Assembly: GCF_040222955.1 (NCBI RefSeq) | Contig: NZ_JAVKCA010000021.1 | Location: 335,227 to 399,226, forward strand | Reading direction: 5' to 3' | DNA length: 64,000 nucleotides | From: Marinoscillum sp040222955 | Lineage (GTDB): Bacteria > Bacteroidota > Bacteroidia > Cytophagales > Cyclobacteriaceae | In this document: in pieces, positions 36,625 to 45,794 of the stretch | Position numbering within the stretch: the stretch's first letter is position 1 | Layout: each line of letters opens with the position of its first letter | Made by a program: the position numbers and the translations under genes | Notes under the pieces: model-generated | What the model saw: the letters and a program-made list of their open reading frames with translations, nothing else | Told to the model about the DNA's origin: nothing | Databases searched by the model: none

Positions 36625-38211
36625 TTAATCTACATTGTCATGGAGATACTTATTGTTTCCAAGTATCTGATTATCGTCTGTGAGATTGAACTTTGAAATG
36701 TTACGTTCGGAACTGTGTGGCACTTTCGCAAAAGTCACTTTTTTGCGCTCGTAAGCCGGCACATCAAATTTCTCTTTAAAGTTCTGAGTAGAAAGATCCT
36801 CCTTGCTGGTTCCCTCCAGCATCTGCTCGCGCTTTCTGCGCTGCTCCATCAGCTCCAGCTTTTTAGAAGGGCTGTGGCCCCGCTCCAGGCTCTCTATCGA
36901 GAAAAAATCATCCTCTGCTTCCTTCTCATCTTCTTCCTCCTCGTCGCTTTCATCAAACACTTCATAGCCGCCTCCCAGGTCAAACTCAAAATCATTGTCG
37001 TCCAGCTCATCCTCTTCCTCTACAGCCTTCTTGATTTCGTCTTTGAGGAAATCGTAGGTGAAGGTATCCTTCCTGGGCGTTTCTTTCTTCTCTTCAAAAT
37101 CTTCCTCATCTTCTTCTTCCTCGTCCTTAGAGCTATCAAAAAGTCTGATTTGACGAGAAGACTCCAGGTCGTATACTCGCTTGGAGTCAGGTGCTGGTGT
37201 TGTATTTTGTTTTCTGGCCACAGGCTGAATCTCCTGTACCCCACCAAAGCCAGTGGCAATGACCGTCACCCGAATGTTCATACCCAGGTCAGCATCCACA
37301 CCGTGACCGAAGATCACTTCAGCATCCTCACCAGCAAACTCCTGCATGTAATCGGTGATATCCGCCAGCTCATCCATCTGCAGCTCAGCGTCCTCACCAG
37401 ACATGATGGAGAGCAGGATTTTATCCGCTCCGTTCACATTCTGATTGTTGAGCAGCGGCGAATTGAGGGCTTCTTCAGCGGCACGTCGGCCTCTGTTTTC
37501 ACCATGTGTCTGTGCAGAGCCCATCACAGCAGCTCCTGCATTTTTCATGACGGTCTTCACATCTTCAAAATCCACATTCACATAACCAGGGACTGTGATG
37601 ATTTCAGCAATGCCTTTGGCCGCAGTGGTCAATACATTATCTGCCTGCCCAAAGGCTTCCCTGATCGGCAGGTTACCAAAAATCTCCCGCAGCTTGTCAT
37701 TGAGGATGACAAGAACGGTATCACAGTTGGCTTTTAGCTCAGCAATACCATCATTAGCAGCCTGAATTTTCTTACGACCTTCAAACATAAAGGGCGCTGT
37801 GACAATGCCCACAGTAAGGATATCCATCTCCTTGGCAATCTGTGCGATCACCGGAGCGGCTCCTGTACCTGTGCCGCCACCCATTCCGGCAGTGATAAAG
37901 ACCATTTTGGTATCTTCAGACAACATCTCACGAATGTCTTCAGTAGACTCGAGGGCTGCATGCTTTCCTTTTTCAGGATTTGCTCCTGCTCCCAGACCTG
38001 CTGTAAGGTTCACTCCCAGCTGAAGCTTATTAGGCACCGGACTACTCTCCAGCGCCTGAATATCTGTGTTGCAAACCACAAACTCTACATCCTTGATCCC
38101 AAGGTTATACATGTGATTTACGGCGTTACTTCCTCCTCCACCTACTCCGATCACTTTAATGATGGATTTGTGGTGTGTGGGTAAATCAAATTGATACATA
38201 TTTTCTGCCAT
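36625..38211 (-). CDS. ftsZ: Cell division protein FtsZ with long acidic linker
   Basis: 528 residues, the tubulin-like GTPase that forms the Z ring. The signature loop GMGGGTGTGAAPV lies at 109-121, and IGVGGGGSNAVNHM is at 21-34. The core ends near 320. It is followed by a linker of about 150 residues very rich in Asp and Glu (about 350-460), far longer than in E. coli FtsZ (383 residues in total), then a basic segment and a C-terminal tail (LGNNKYLHDNVD) that presumably binds FtsA. It is the last gene of the dcw operon, 72 bp after ftsA. Confidence 0.98.
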   Translation of the reverse strand: MAENMYQFDLPTHHKSIIKVIGVGGGGSNAVNHMYNLGIKDVEFVVCNTDIQALESSPVPNKLQLGVNLTAGLGAGANPEKGKHAALESTEDIREMLSEDTKMVFITAGMGGGTGTGAAPVIAQIAKEMDILTVGIVTAPFMFEGRKKIQAANDGIAELKANCDTVLVILNDKLREIFGNLPIREAFGQADNVLTTAAKGIAEIITVPGYVNVDFEDVKTVMKNAGAAVMGSAQTHGENRGRRAAEEALNSPLLNNQNVNGADKILLSIMSGEDAELQMDELADITDYMQEFAGEDAEVIFGHGVDADLGMNIRVTVIATGFGGVQEIQPVARKQNTTPAPDSKRVYDLESSRQIRLFDSSKDEEEEDEEDFEEKKETPRKDTFTYDFLKDEIKKAVEEEDELDDNDFEFDLGGGYEVFDESDEEEEDEKEAEDDFFSIESLERGHSPSKKLELMEQRRKREQMLEGTSKEDLSTQNFKEKFDVPAYERKKVTFAKVPHSSERNISKFNLTDDNQILGNNKYLHDNVD

Positions 38212-38283
38212 GACGTTATCGTTTAATATTCGAAGGCTGAATGACGAACAGTCCTTCTATCAATTTTCAAATACTCTATCTTA

Positions 38284-39579
38284 TTAATAATCCTTTTCAT
38301 CGTCGATATCATCGATCAAAAGTCCCTTGGTCTTTTCCAGAATATTCTGAAAAAACTTAGCGCCTTGCTTGTTGCGAGGCTTCAAAGCCTTGCCTTTAGC
38401 TATTTTCTCATTGTATCGGTCTTCCCTGATGTCGATGGCCCTGAAGCCGGACAGCACCAAACCTACTGAAGTAGCATACATCGGGCTCTTCACGGCATCT
38501 ACTTTGCTCTTACCCAAATGCTCATTTGGATAGCCAATGCGTGTATCCAGTCCGGTCATGTACTCAAACAACTGCTGTAAATTGGTCAGCTGCGAGCCAC
38601 CACCGGTCACTACGATACCAGCCGCCAGTTTCTTATGAAAACCAGAGGTAATGATCTCGGTGTGCACCATCTCTATGATCTCCTCCATACGGGCTTCGAT
38701 CACATGGGCCAGGTTCTTTAATGAAATCTCCTTGGGTGCTCTGTTTCTCAATCCGGGGATAGACACAATCTCATTTGGATTGGCCTCCTCGGAAATGGCC
38801 CGTCCAAATTTGGTCTTCAGCTGCTCCGCCTGATGCTCCATCACCATGCAGCCCTGCTTGATGTCTGACGTAATGATGTTACCACCAAAAGGAATGACTG
38901 CCGTATGTCGGATGATGTTGTCATAGAATACCGCAATATCGGTGGTACCACCACCAATGTCTACCAGACAAACGCCGGCTTCTTTTTCTTCATCACTCAA
39001 AACCGCCAAACTGGATGCTAAAGGTTCCAGGATCAGATTTTCAATATCGAGGCCCGCTCTGCGTACGCACTTATTGATGTTATTGATGGCGTTGGTCTGT
39101 GCCGTGATGATATGGAAGTCAGCTTCCATTTTCACTCCTGACATTCCCACAGGGTCTTTGATGCCATCTTCATAGTCGATGATATAATCCTGGGGCATCA
39201 CGTGGATGATCTCACTCCCTGGAGGAATCACGATGCGGTACATGTCATTAGTCAGTCGATTAACATCTTCCACGGTGATCTCATCATCACTGTCGCGGGT
39301 GATGGACCCGTGATGTACTGCGCTCTTGATGTGCTGACCGGCTATGCCCACGTTGACCACCCGGATATCAATACCGGATTGCTCGCTGGCCTCAACCACA
39401 GCTTTCTCAATGGCATTTACTGTCTTGTCAATGTTGGTGACAATCCCGCGGATCACTCCGTCGGATACTGCCTTTCCCATACCTAACACTTCCAGTTTAC
39501 CAAATTCATTTTTACGCCCTACGATGACGCATATCTTGGTGGTACCTATGTCCAGTCCGACGATGATTTTATCTTCCAT
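38284..39579 (-). CDS. ftsA: Cell division protein FtsA
   Basis: 431 residues, actin-like ATPase that tethers FtsZ to the membrane. Visible motifs are the phosphate-1 loop VGLDIGTTKICVIVG (8-22), LVDIGGGTTDIAVF, and GIVVTGGGSQL for adenosine binding. The C-terminus is lengthened and rich in Lys and acidic residues (LEKTKGLLIDDIDDEKDY) instead of a short amphipathic helix alone. 41 bp separate it from ftsQ. Confidence 0.97.
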   Translation of the reverse strand: MEDKIIVGLDIGTTKICVIVGRKNEFGKLEVLGMGKAVSDGVIRGIVTNIDKTVNAIEKAVVEASEQSGIDIRVVNVGIAGQHIKSAVHHGSITRDSDDEITVEDVNRLTNDMYRIVIPPGSEIIHVMPQDYIIDYEDGIKDPVGMSGVKMEADFHIITAQTNAINNINKCVRRAGLDIENLILEPLASSLAVLSDEEKEAGVCLVDIGGGTTDIAVFYDNIIRHTAVIPFGGNIITSDIKQGCMVMEHQAEQLKTKFGRAISEEANPNEIVSIPGLRNRAPKEISLKNLAHVIEARMEEIIEMVHTEIITSGFHKKLAAGIVVTGGGSQLTNLQQLFEYMTGLDTRIGYPNEHLGKSKVDAVKSPMYATSVGLVLSGFRAIDIREDRYNEKIAKGKALKPRNKQGAKFFQNILEKTKGLLIDDIDDEKDY

Positions 39580-39620
39580 TTCTTTAGCAATTTTCAGTTT
39601 CAGTCCGAAGACTCATATTT

Positions 39621-40376
39621 TTATTCACAGACGATTTGATCCTTAAACTTGAGGTTTACCAAACTGTAGGTATTCCACCCCTTGTTTGGCAAGATCTCTT
39701 TGTAAAAAATCTTAAGTTTTCTAAACTTCCCTTCCAGGTCATCTGGCTTTCCGAATTTAATTTCCTGCTTGGTCACCTGTGGGAGCAACGTCAGCTCTCC
39801 ATCTTTGGCGATCACTATCTGGGCAATCTGTGCCCTCCAAAATTCATCCTCCTCCACGTACTTCAGCATATTCAATATATCTTTTCCATAGTCGGTCTCT
39901 GTAATGTTTTTGGCCCAGCTAAATGAGCGTTCCAGTTCCAGAATTGGTACCCGCGCCGTATGCCGTGCATTGGTAGGCAGCAGCGTGCCGTCCATGTCAA
40001 TGTACTGATCCGGGCCATTGCGATTGAAAATCCTGGCAATCGGCTGGGCCTGTTCCACATTCACTACCAGGTTCCCTTTTACATCTCTATAGACCTGTGC
40101 TTCTTTCACGAAAGGGTTGGCCTCCACCCTATGCTCGAGAGCCTTCAGGTCCAGCATACTGATAGACTGCCCCATTACATAATCAGTATTACCGGCATTG
40201 ATCAAGTTCATAATCTCCAGCTTGTCGGTAAAGAAATCGCCATTCTGATCCTGGATATTCACCAGCACATCATTCACGGGTTTCGCCCCATTTTTCACCC
40301 CGGTGAATCCAATGATCACCAGCATGATAACTGCTGAAACAGAAAGGAACAATATGGTTTTTAGCTCACGATTCAA
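39621..40376 (-). CDS. ftsQ: Cell division protein FtsQ
   Basis: 251 residues: short cytoplasmic tail, one membrane helix (about 7-27, TILFLSVSAVIMLVIIGFTG), a POTRA domain (about 50-110, ISMLDLKALEHRVEANPFVK) and a beta domain. FtsQ links early and late divisome proteins in the periplasm. It overlaps the end of murC by 11 bp. Sequence is diverged, as is normal for FtsQ, but position and topology make the call safe. Confidence 0.92.
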   Translation of the reverse strand: MNRELKTILFLSVSAVIMLVIIGFTGVKNGAKPVNDVLVNIQDQNGDFFTDKLEIMNLINAGNTDYVMGQSISMLDLKALEHRVEANPFVKEAQVYRDVKGNLVVNVEQAQPIARIFNRNGPDQYIDMDGTLLPTNARHTARVPILELERSFSWAKNITETDYGKDILNMLKYVEEDEFWRAQIAQIVIAKDGELTLLPQVTKQEIKFGKPDDLEGKFRKLKIFYKEILPNKGWNTYSLVNLKFKDQIVCE

Positions 40377-41751
40377 TCTCGTATTTTTTTAGGTAGTAAT
40401 TCTTCAGTTTTGGTACTTCCTGATCAATATTTCCTGCTCCAATGGTACACAACAGCTCCACATTCCTGGTGGCCATCACCTCCATCAATTCTGACTTTTC
40501 ACACAGGACTTTCTGCTCCCTGGTGATGTTATCGAAAATGATCTGCGAAGTTATACCGGGGATAGGTTCTTCCCTAGCCGGATAGATATCCAACAGGATT
40601 ATTTCATCGGCCAGAGACAAACTTTCTGCAAAGCCCGTCTGAAAATCTCTCGTTCTGCTGAACAAATGCGGCTGAAAGATGATGGTCAGTTTCTTTCTGG
40701 GAAATAGTGCCTTGACAGACTTGAGAAATGCAGTGATTTCCGTAGGATGATGCGCATAATCATCTATAAAGGTGAACTTCTCATCCTTGATAATGTATTC
40801 AAACCTACGCTTCACCCCTCTGTAGCTGGCTATGCCCGCTTTGATCGTCTCGGGATCCATGCCCATATCCAGCGCCACCCTCACGGCTGCCACAGCGTTC
40901 TCCACATTGTGAAAACCAGGCACGGAGAGTGTCAGGTCTTTGATCACCTCATTGCCATGATAGTTGAACACAAACATGCCATTGACAGCTCTGAGTGCCT
41001 TGGCCTGAATATCACCCTTATCAATACCGTAGGTGTAGTAGAGGTTCTCCAGGTGCATGTTGATCTTCTCTGCTGCCGCATGGTGAATCAACGTATTACC
41101 ATCCTCACCTGAGAGCTTCACAAATTCACCAAATGCGTCTTTCATCTGCTCCTCATCGCCGTAAATATCCAGGTGATCAGGATCTACCGACGTAACTACC
41201 GTGTAGTTGGGAGACAGCCACAGAAATGACCGGTCGAACTCATCGGCCTCCACTACCACAGGGGCATCCTCCCCGCCCACAATCAGGTTGGAGTCATAGT
41301 TGGTCATGATACCCCCAATAAAGGCCGAGCAGCCCTTCTCCGACTGGTTGAGCAGGTGCGCCACCATAGAAGAAGTGGTAGTCTTTCCGTGGGTGCCACC
41401 CACAGCTACCGTATAATGCTTTTTAGAAATGATTCCCAGTGCTTCGGAGCGCTTCATCACAATAAACTTCTTTTTCTGGAAGTATCTCAGTTCCTCATGC
41501 TTTTTCGGAACGGCTGGCGTGTAAATGATCAGGGTTTTCTCCCTGTCCATGAAGTCTGCCGGGATATTACGCGGGTTGTCCTCATAGTGCACCCACATGC
41601 CCTCCAAAGACAGGCGTGTGGTGAGATTGGTATCTACCCGGTCATAGCCGCCCACTTTCACGCCGCGCTGATTGAACCAACGCGCGATGGCGCTCATGCC
41701 TATGCCGCCGATCCCAATAAAATATACGCTTTGTATGTCTTTCAGCTTCAT
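40366..41751 (-). CDS. murC: UDP-N-acetylmuramate--L-alanine ligase MurC
   Basis: 461 residues. The nucleotide-sugar Rossmann motif GIGGIGMSAIARW (13-25), the ATP P-loop GGTHGKTTTSSMVAH, and the ligase motif DDYAHHPTEITAFL are all present. It adds L-Ala to UDP-MurNAc, the first amino acid of the stem peptide. Its start overlaps the murG stop (ATGA). Confidence 0.97.
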   Translation of the reverse strand: MKLKDIQSVYFIGIGGIGMSAIARWFNQRGVKVGGYDRVDTNLTTRLSLEGMWVHYEDNPRNIPADFMDREKTLIIYTPAVPKKHEELRYFQKKKFIVMKRSEALGIISKKHYTVAVGGTHGKTTTSSMVAHLLNQSEKGCSAFIGGIMTNYDSNLIVGGEDAPVVVEADEFDRSFLWLSPNYTVVTSVDPDHLDIYGDEEQMKDAFGEFVKLSGEDGNTLIHHAAAEKINMHLENLYYTYGIDKGDIQAKALRAVNGMFVFNYHGNEVIKDLTLSVPGFHNVENAVAAVRVALDMGMDPETIKAGIASYRGVKRRFEYIIKDEKFTFIDDYAHHPTEITAFLKSVKALFPRKKLTIIFQPHLFSRTRDFQTGFAESLSLADEIILLDIYPAREEPIPGITSQIIFDNITREQKVLCEKSELMEVMATRNVELLCTIGAGNIDQEVPKLKNYYLKKYEIES

Positions 41752-42836
41752 GCGATCAATTTCAATATTTCGTTGGCTATGTCTTTGGCCGAGTTCGGGT
41801 GAGACATACGCTTAATATTTTCACTCAATATGCGCTTTCGGTCCTCATCCTCGATGAGTTCGAACGCCGTGTCAATCAGCTTTTCAGCTGCTTCATTATC
41901 TTTTACCAGCACGGCAGCATCACGCTCCACCAGTGCCATAGCATTGATGGTTTGATGATCTTCTGCCACATTGGGGCTGGGTACCAGTATGCTAGGCTTG
42001 CCCGTGAGCATCAGCTCGGCAATGGACAAAGCTCCGGCCCGTGAAATCACCACGTCCGCCACGGCGTAGGCATATTGCATCTCCCGTACAAAGTCCTTCA
42101 ATAGAATATTCGTTGTGGGATTGGTTACCCTACGCTTCATCTCTTCAAAATAATATCCCCCCGTCTGCCAGATCACCTGATAACCTGAAGCTGCCAGGCG
42201 ATCATACCCGGCCAGGATAAATTCGTTGATGGATCGCGCCCCAAGGCTGCCACCCACGATCAGGATTGTCTTTTTGGATGAATCCAATCCGAAAAACTCA
42301 TAAGCAGAAGGTTTCAGATCAGGTTTGAGCAAAATGGTCTTGCGAACCGGGTTTCCGGTCACTACCAGCTTTTCGGCCGGAAAGTATTTTTCCATGCCTC
42401 CGTGGGCCACACAAATCTTATCCACCCTGCCAGCCAGCCATTTGTTGGTGAGGCCGGCGTAGGAGTTTTGTTCCTGAATGAGTGTAGGCACCTTTTTGGC
42501 GGAAGCCGCATAAAGCAATGGCCCGCTGGCGTACCCACCCACACCGATCACCGCATGGGGTTTGAATGAACGAATCAAACCAAAAGCTTTGAACAGGCTG
42601 GACATCACTTTGAATGGGAACATCAGATTCTGCGCAGACAAACTCCGCTGAATGCCACTGATCCAAAGGCCTACGATCTGAAATCCCGCTTCAGGCACCT
42701 TCTTCATCTCCATTTTACCCTGTGCCCCCACAAACAGAATCTCTACATCCTGCACCATGTCCTGAAGGGCCTGAGCAATGGAAATAGCAGGATAAATGTG
42801 GCCGCCTGTGCCGCCCCCACTTATCATGATCCGCAA
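41748..42836 (-). CDS. murG: MurG glycosyltransferase (lipid II synthesis)
   Basis: 362 residues, GT28 family. The glycine loops GGGTGGHIYPAISIA (7-21) and GGSLGARSINEFI, and the UDP-GlcNAc site RAGALSIAELMLTGKPSILVP, are typical. It transfers GlcNAc to lipid I on the cytoplasmic membrane face. 32 bp separate it from ftsW upstream; it overlaps murC by 4 bp. Confidence 0.97.
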   Translation of the reverse strand: MRIMISGGGTGGHIYPAISIAQALQDMVQDVEILFVGAQGKMEMKKVPEAGFQIVGLWISGIQRSLSAQNLMFPFKVMSSLFKAFGLIRSFKPHAVIGVGGYASGPLLYAASAKKVPTLIQEQNSYAGLTNKWLAGRVDKICVAHGGMEKYFPAEKLVVTGNPVRKTILLKPDLKPSAYEFFGLDSSKKTILIVGGSLGARSINEFILAGYDRLAASGYQVIWQTGGYYFEEMKRRVTNPTTNILLKDFVREMQYAYAVADVVISRAGALSIAELMLTGKPSILVPSPNVAEDHQTINAMALVERDAAVLVKDNEAAEKLIDTAFELIEDEDRKRILSENIKRMSHPNSAKDIANEILKLIA

Positions 42837-42868
42837 TGGTAATGGACGATATGTCTCTTGCTTTTCGA

Positions 42869-44041
42869 TTATGCTGCTTCTTTAATTCGTTCTTTTGACT
42901 TGAAATTATTCGCCAGTGGCGAACCAATGTCATCTATCTCACCACGGCTCACACTCAAAATGATCCCCAGTGCCAGCCCGGTGAAGAGCTGCGAGGTACC
43001 TCCCATACTGATCAGTGGCAAGGGCAATCCGGTGATGGGCCCCAAACCAACCGCCACACCCATATTGACCATGGCCTGCATGACCAGCGCAAAGGACAAC
43101 CCGGCGGACAGTAACCCTCCATAAGCCCTATGGCTCTCAGCGGCCGCCTTCATGCCCCGGTAGAGCAGTCCCAAATAAAGGAACAATACCGTGATCCCCC
43201 CAATAAGCCCGTACTCTTCCAGCACGATGGCAAACACAAAATCTGAATATGGATGGGGTAAATAATTTCTCTGGTCACTCTGTCCCGGGCCTTTTCCGGT
43301 AAGTCCTCCGGTGGCAATGGCAATGTATGCCTGCTTGGCCTGGAATGGTGTCTCATCTTCGCTGAAAAAGCTCTGCACCCTGCTCACCGCTGTACCTGTT
43401 CTTTGTCCGAATGTAAGCGCCACTCCACCCGCAATCACCCCGATAATCATGAGGATGGCCAGGTATTTCATGGGTACCCGTCCGATAAAAAGCATCAGCA
43501 TACAAGTACCAAAAAGCAAAATGGCCGTTGACACGTTGGTCATGGCAATCAGTGCACAAATCAGCCCAATCCATACCAAAATGGGTATGATGGCTTTCTG
43601 AAAATCATCAATGCTCTTCTGACGTCTGGATAACATACTGGCCAAAGTGATGACCAGCGCGAGTTTGGCCAAATCCGAAGGCTGAAAGGCCTGGTTGATC
43701 AGGGGAATGGTGATCCATCTGGAGGCCTCGTTGATGTTGGTTCCAAACTGCCAGGTAAATAACAGCAGCGGCAAGGACAACCAAAGTGCCAGCCGGGACA
43801 GCTTCGCATAATAGCGATAGTCTATCTTATGTGCCACCCACATGGCCAGCAAACTCAACATCACCAACGCAGAATGCTTGAACAGGTAATACTCCGTATC
43901 ACCCTCCATCATTTTGTAAGCCAAGCTACCTGTGGAGCTGTACACCACCAAAATACTCAGCATAGACAGCAGAAATACGATGAACCAAATCACCGGATCG
44001 CCTTTTAAGTTCTTGTATGCCCAATCTTTGATCACGTTCAT
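42869..44041 (-). CDS. ftsW: FtsW SEDS-family peptidoglycan polymerase
   Basis: 390 residues with about ten membrane helices. SEDS features include DLAKLALVITLASMLSRRQK, GGLTGKGPGQSDQRNYLPH and the C-terminal GLGPITGLPLPLISMGGTSQ. It polymerises lipid II at the septum together with the FtsI transpeptidase encoded in this operon. Its ATG overlaps the murD stop. Confidence 0.96.
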   Translation of the reverse strand: MNVIKDWAYKNLKGDPVIWFIVFLLSMLSILVVYSSTGSLAYKMMEGDTEYYLFKHSALVMLSLLAMWVAHKIDYRYYAKLSRLALWLSLPLLLFTWQFGTNINEASRWITIPLINQAFQPSDLAKLALVITLASMLSRRQKSIDDFQKAIIPILVWIGLICALIAMTNVSTAILLFGTCMLMLFIGRVPMKYLAILMIIGVIAGGVALTFGQRTGTAVSRVQSFFSEDETPFQAKQAYIAIATGGLTGKGPGQSDQRNYLPHPYSDFVFAIVLEEYGLIGGITVLFLYLGLLYRGMKAAAESHRAYGGLLSAGLSFALVMQAMVNMGVAVGLGPITGLPLPLISMGGTSQLFTGLALGIILSVSRGEIDDIGSPLANNFKSKERIKEAA

Positions 44042-45414
44042 ACTTTTGCTCTTTTAGTCTCTTTCAAATTTTTCACCGCCACGCGAAACTGATCACCTCT
44101 GTCCTCATAGTTTTTGAACAAATCAAAACTGGCACAGGCAGGCGACAGCAACACCACCTCTCCACTGGCAGCCATTTCATACCCCAAACTCACCGCCTCC
44201 TCTATGCTGCGGGTTTCTCTGGTCTCCACCGTGGTACTGAACCGGTCGGTCAGCTTACTGTTATCCACCCCCAGACAAATCAGCCCTTTGACCTTGTCAG
44301 CCACGAGCGCAGCGATTTGATCATATTCATTTCCTTTGTCTATCCCGCCGGCAATCCAGATGATTCGCTGACGAATGCCTTCCAAGGCATAATAGACAGC
44401 ATCCACATTGGTGGCCTTGGAATCATTGATAAAGCCCACTCCATCGATCTCTCCACAGAACTCCAGCCGGTGAGGTGCATTCACAAAGGTTTTGAGGCCT
44501 TTCAATATCTGTTCTATGGACACCTCCATGGTGAGGGCGCTCAGCACCGCCGACATGGAATTGATCATGTTGTGTTTACCGATCAGGGAGATTTCCGATA
44601 CCGGAATGGTATGTTTCTTATCCTTTTCTTTAAATCGGTAATTGAAAATGAGGTGCTCATCATCCATATAGGCCTCCCATTTCGGGTTTTTAGTGGCCGA
44701 AATAGCAAAGAGACAAGCCTCTATTTTGCGCTTGGCCACTTCCTCTGTTACCGGCTCACTGTCTGCGCAGTAGATGAAAGACTCCTCATGACTGAGGTTC
44801 TCGGTGATTCTGAACTTGGATGCCACGTACTTTTGAAAGTCGTAATCATACCTGTCCAGGTGATCAGGTGTGATATTGAGCAGCACTGCCACATTCGGTT
44901 TAAACTTCACAATACCATCCAGCTGGAAGCTGCTCACCTCCACCACGAAATAATCATAATCCCCCTCGGCCACCAGCTTGGCCAGGCTCACCCCCACATT
45001 GCCACCAAGTGCCACTTTCAAACCTGCAGACTTCAGGATGTGATAAGTGAGGAGTGTGGTCGTGGTTTTTCCATTGGTGCCGGTAATGGCGATCACTTTG
45101 GCATGCTGAGGAATGTATCTGTAAGCAAACTCGATCTCCGATATGACTGGAATTCCCTTTGCCGCCAGCGCCTTAATCATGGGTACCTTATCAGGAATAC
45201 CCGGGCTTTTGATCACCTCATCTGAGGCCAATATGATGTCCTCAGTGTGTCCGCCTTCTTCAAAATCTATCCCATAGGATTGCAACACGAGCTTTCTGTC
45301 CGCAGAAATGGCTCCTGCATCTGACAGAAAGACGCGATATCCGTGCTTCAACCCTAGTATGGCCGCACCAATTCCGCTTTCGCCTGCTCCCAATATGGCA
45401 ATAGATTTACTCAT
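44038..45414 (-). CDS. murD: UDP-N-acetylmuramoyl-L-alanine--D-glutamate ligase MurD
   Basis: 458 residues. It has GAGESGIGAAILGLKHG near the N-terminus, the P-loop AITGTNGKTTTTLLTYHIL, and the ligase motif INDSKATNVDAVYYAL. It adds D-Glu to UDP-MurNAc-L-Ala. Both ends overlap neighbours by 4 bp (ftsW and the 125-residue gene). Confidence 0.97.
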   Translation of the reverse strand: MSKSIAILGAGESGIGAAILGLKHGYRVFLSDAGAISADRKLVLQSYGIDFEEGGHTEDIILASDEVIKSPGIPDKVPMIKALAAKGIPVISEIEFAYRYIPQHAKVIAITGTNGKTTTTLLTYHILKSAGLKVALGGNVGVSLAKLVAEGDYDYFVVEVSSFQLDGIVKFKPNVAVLLNITPDHLDRYDYDFQKYVASKFRITENLSHEESFIYCADSEPVTEEVAKRKIEACLFAISATKNPKWEAYMDDEHLIFNYRFKEKDKKHTIPVSEISLIGKHNMINSMSAVLSALTMEVSIEQILKGLKTFVNAPHRLEFCGEIDGVGFINDSKATNVDAVYYALEGIRQRIIWIAGGIDKGNEYDQIAALVADKVKGLICLGVDNSKLTDRFSTTVETRETRSIEEAVSLGYEMAASGEVVLLSPACASFDLFKNYEDRGDQFRVAVKNLKETKRAKV

Positions 45415-45788
45415 TCAATTTCGTCTTGTTTTTTAGTCTTTCTTTCTAAAATCTGATCACAACACAGTGAATAAAGAGATACCAGCTCGTATCCTGCCTT
45501 TACCACATCTGTGATGGTACCAATGTTTCTTTTTCGGTTGGCCTCATCCAGCCTATCCATCATGAAGATCAACTCATCCATCTCCTCTTCCATGGCCTCT
45601 ATCTGGGTATAGAAACTTCCTTCTGATTTTGCCCCTAAAACCTTTTTCAGTACCACATCCAGCTTTTTGGTGGTTCTGATGATGGTGGTAGAGAAGGTCA
45701 GCAAATTGCTGCCCGGCAGCAGTTCGGCCAGACCTGAGGCTTTCTGCTGAAATTTTTCATTGAGACGAGAGAGTTGTTCCAGAGTCAT
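45411..45788 (-). CDS. Uncharacterised helical protein inside the dcw cluster
   Basis: 125 residues, all predicted helix, no signal peptide or membrane segment. It starts MTLEQLSRLNEKFQQKASGL, and heptad-like leucine spacing suggests a small bundle or coiled coil; two adjacent cysteines occur near 108-109 (LYSLCCDQILER) before a charged tail. It lies between mraY and murD, where the usual Bacteroidota order has no gene, and is locked into the operon: its stop overlaps murD by 4 bp and mraY ends 6 bp upstream. A role in wall synthesis or division is inferred from position only. Confidence 0.85.
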   Translation of the reverse strand: MTLEQLSRLNEKFQQKASGLAELLPGSNLLTFSTTIIRTTKKLDVVLKKVLGAKSEGSFYTQIEAMEEEMDELIFMMDRLDEANRKRNIGTITDVVKAGYELVSLYSLCCDQILERKTKKQDEIE

Positions 45789-45794
45789 ATCGGT

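Noticed and set aside
36715..37737. 340-residue open frame on the plus strand opposite ftsZ
   Set aside because: It lies entirely antisense to a certain ftsZ gene, has no family features, and reflects codon bias of the real strand.
44317..45225. 302-residue plus-strand frame opposite murD
   Set aside because: A shadow of murD without domains or a promoter.
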